Part shown: positions 13,763 through 13,869 of the stretch, in pieces
Layout: the number at the start of each line of letters is the position of its first letter
How positions within the stretch are numbered: the stretch's first letter is position 1
Assembly: GCA_023299895.1 (NCBI GenBank)
Contig: JALZWI010000101.1
Location: 1 to 13,869 of the forward strand
DNA length: 13,869 bases
Source of the DNA: Arenicella sp.
GTDB taxonomy: Bacteria > Pseudomonadota > Gammaproteobacteria > Arenicellales > Arenicellaceae
Direction: 5' to 3'
Notes under the pieces: generated by a model
Database searches by the model: none
The model's input: the letters and a program-made list of their open reading frames with translations, nothing else
What the model was told of the DNA's origin: nothing
Translations under genes and position numbers: made by a program

Positions 13763-13869
13763 CTGAAGGTTCTCTTTAATCATAAGCGGAGCTTACTTGG
13801 GCTGAAGGCTCTCTTTAATCATAAGCGGAGCTTACTTGGGCTGAAGGTTCTCTTTAATCGTAAGCGGAG
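13763..13869 (+). repeat. 39-bp tandem repeat array running off the window end
   Basis: Units start at 13763, 13802 and 13841 (the last cut by the window edge). Each begins CTGAAGG[T/C]TCTCTTTAATC and continues to TTACTTGGG, with only single-base differences. Every unit holds TAAGC-GGA-GCTTA, a 5-bp stem with a GGA loop (the third is incomplete at the edge). One plus-strand frame is open, but a TGA immediately precedes it and no start codon is present, so the array is taken as noncoding. Confidence 0.93.

Noticed and set aside
13763..13869. CRISPR array
   Set aside because: The 39-bp units follow each other directly with no unique spacers, and no cas gene is present.
13763..13869. Coding repeat (open frame giving L-K-V-L-F-N-H-K-R-S-L-L-G units)
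   Set aside because: A TGA stops the frame immediately upstream, there is no start codon inside, and the differences between copies change amino acids.

Overview
The window looks like chromosomal DNA of a fairly AT-rich gammaproteobacterium. FxsA, ThrH, RluA, HemW, Hsp15 (HslR), a bacterial RIO-type kinase, DsbD and PrmA are all recognisable, and the zinc-ribbon gene beside prmA matches the Pseudomonas-type arrangement prmA - zinc ribbon/DUF3426 - dusB - fis. The genus cannot be read from the sequence; a free-living marine lineage is only an inference.

Left part (1-3535, minus strand): a compact run dsbD -> tlpA-like thioredoxin -> prmA -> zinc-ribbon protein (cut by the window edge). dsbD and tlpA overlap by one base and tlpA and prmA are 5 bases apart, so they are probably cotranscribed. 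DsbD would carry electrons across the inner membrane to the membrane-anchored TlpA-like protein. In many relatives aroQ-accB-accC lie between dsbD and prmA; here they are absent.

Middle (3723-6550): a CX5R tyrosine phosphatase, a convergent hisC one base away, then a DUF2007/zinc-ribbon protein and fxsA. Both hisC and tlpA carry an in-frame 24-bp tandem repeat that adds low-complexity octapeptides.

Accessory stretch (about 6551-8300): short plus-strand genes with no housekeeping function, namely an orphan 95-aa ORF, a complete YefM-YoeB toxin-antitoxin pair with its own promoter and TGTACA operator, and two small membrane proteins. A GC-rich imperfect palindrome resembling an integron attC site follows the first ORF, and weaker attC-like remnants lie near the other junctions. 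The layout suggests a small gene-cassette array without an integrase in view.

Right part (8301-13869): hemW (minus); a probable thrH - NYN-domain protein - rluA operon (plus); hslR and a RIO-type kinase (minus); an AT-rich 234-bp region; a secreted, probably beta-barrel outer-membrane protein; and a 39-bp tandem repeat running off the end. Each complete repeat unit holds a small hairpin with GGA in the loop, which raises the speculative idea of a CsrA/RsmA-binding RNA. No rRNA, tRNA, insertion sequence or CRISPR array was seen.
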